Shown here: positions 6,412 to 6,456 of the stretch, in pieces
Position numbering within the stretch: the stretch's first letter is position 1
Layout of the letters: every line of letters starts with the position of its first letter
Assembly (NCBI GenBank): GCA_947259815.1
Contig: CAMYNO010000115.1
Coordinates: forward strand, 1 to 6,456
Direction: 5' to 3'
DNA: 6,456 nt
Origin: an uncultured Parvularculaceae bacterium
GTDB lineage: Bacteria; Pseudomonadota; Alphaproteobacteria; Caulobacterales; Parvularculaceae
The notes under the pieces: model-generated
Told to the model about the DNA's origin: nothing
Databases searched by the model: none
What the model saw: only the letters and a program-made list of their open reading frames with translations
Position numbers and translations under genes: made by a program

Positions 6412-6456
6412 GTAAATTGATCGCTTCCGCCAGCGGCGATGGCGGGCTTTTTGGAC

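Overview
This window looks like chromosomal DNA from a GC-rich alphaproteobacterium. The evidence is strongly GC-biased codon use, long antisense shadow frames, tightly packed genes and the gene content. No genus can be fixed from the sequence alone. No tRNA, rRNA, CRISPR array, insertion sequence or phage gene was seen, and the window is almost entirely coding.

Layout: two convergent gene groups meet at about 1901-1978. The left group reads rightwards. It holds the 3' end of a GabT-type aminotransferase (1-224), an M20-family Zn-dependent N-carbamoyl/ureido amidohydrolase (348-1562), and a SugE/Gdx-type small multidrug resistance transporter (1580-1900) starting 17 bases after the hydrolase stop. 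The right group reads leftwards in the order E1, E2, pentein. It holds a fused E1 alpha-beta branched-chain-type 2-oxo acid dehydrogenase (6395-4275, TTG start), its lipoyl-bearing E2 acyltransferase (4239-2977), and an arginine deiminase/dimethylargininase-family (pentein) hydrolase (2917-1979). The gaps on this side are 35 and 59 bases. No E3 (dihydrolipoyl dehydrogenase) gene lies in the window. The short convergence zone carries a 19-base direct repeat with a small hairpin in each copy; one copy overlaps the pentein stop codon.

How the genes may work together (inference): a pentein hydrolase turns a guanidino group into a ureido group, an M20 carbamoylase turns a ureido group into an amine, and a GabT aminotransferase removes the amine. 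The E1/E2 pair could oxidatively decarboxylate a 2-oxo acid intermediate, and the Gdx-like exporter could remove guanidinium-type by-products. This would make a plausible but unproven route for catabolism of arginine, methylarginine or another guanidino compound. Each family assignment is well supported by motifs. The joint pathway is a hypothesis, and the dehydrogenase pair could instead serve ordinary branched-chain 2-oxo acid oxidation.
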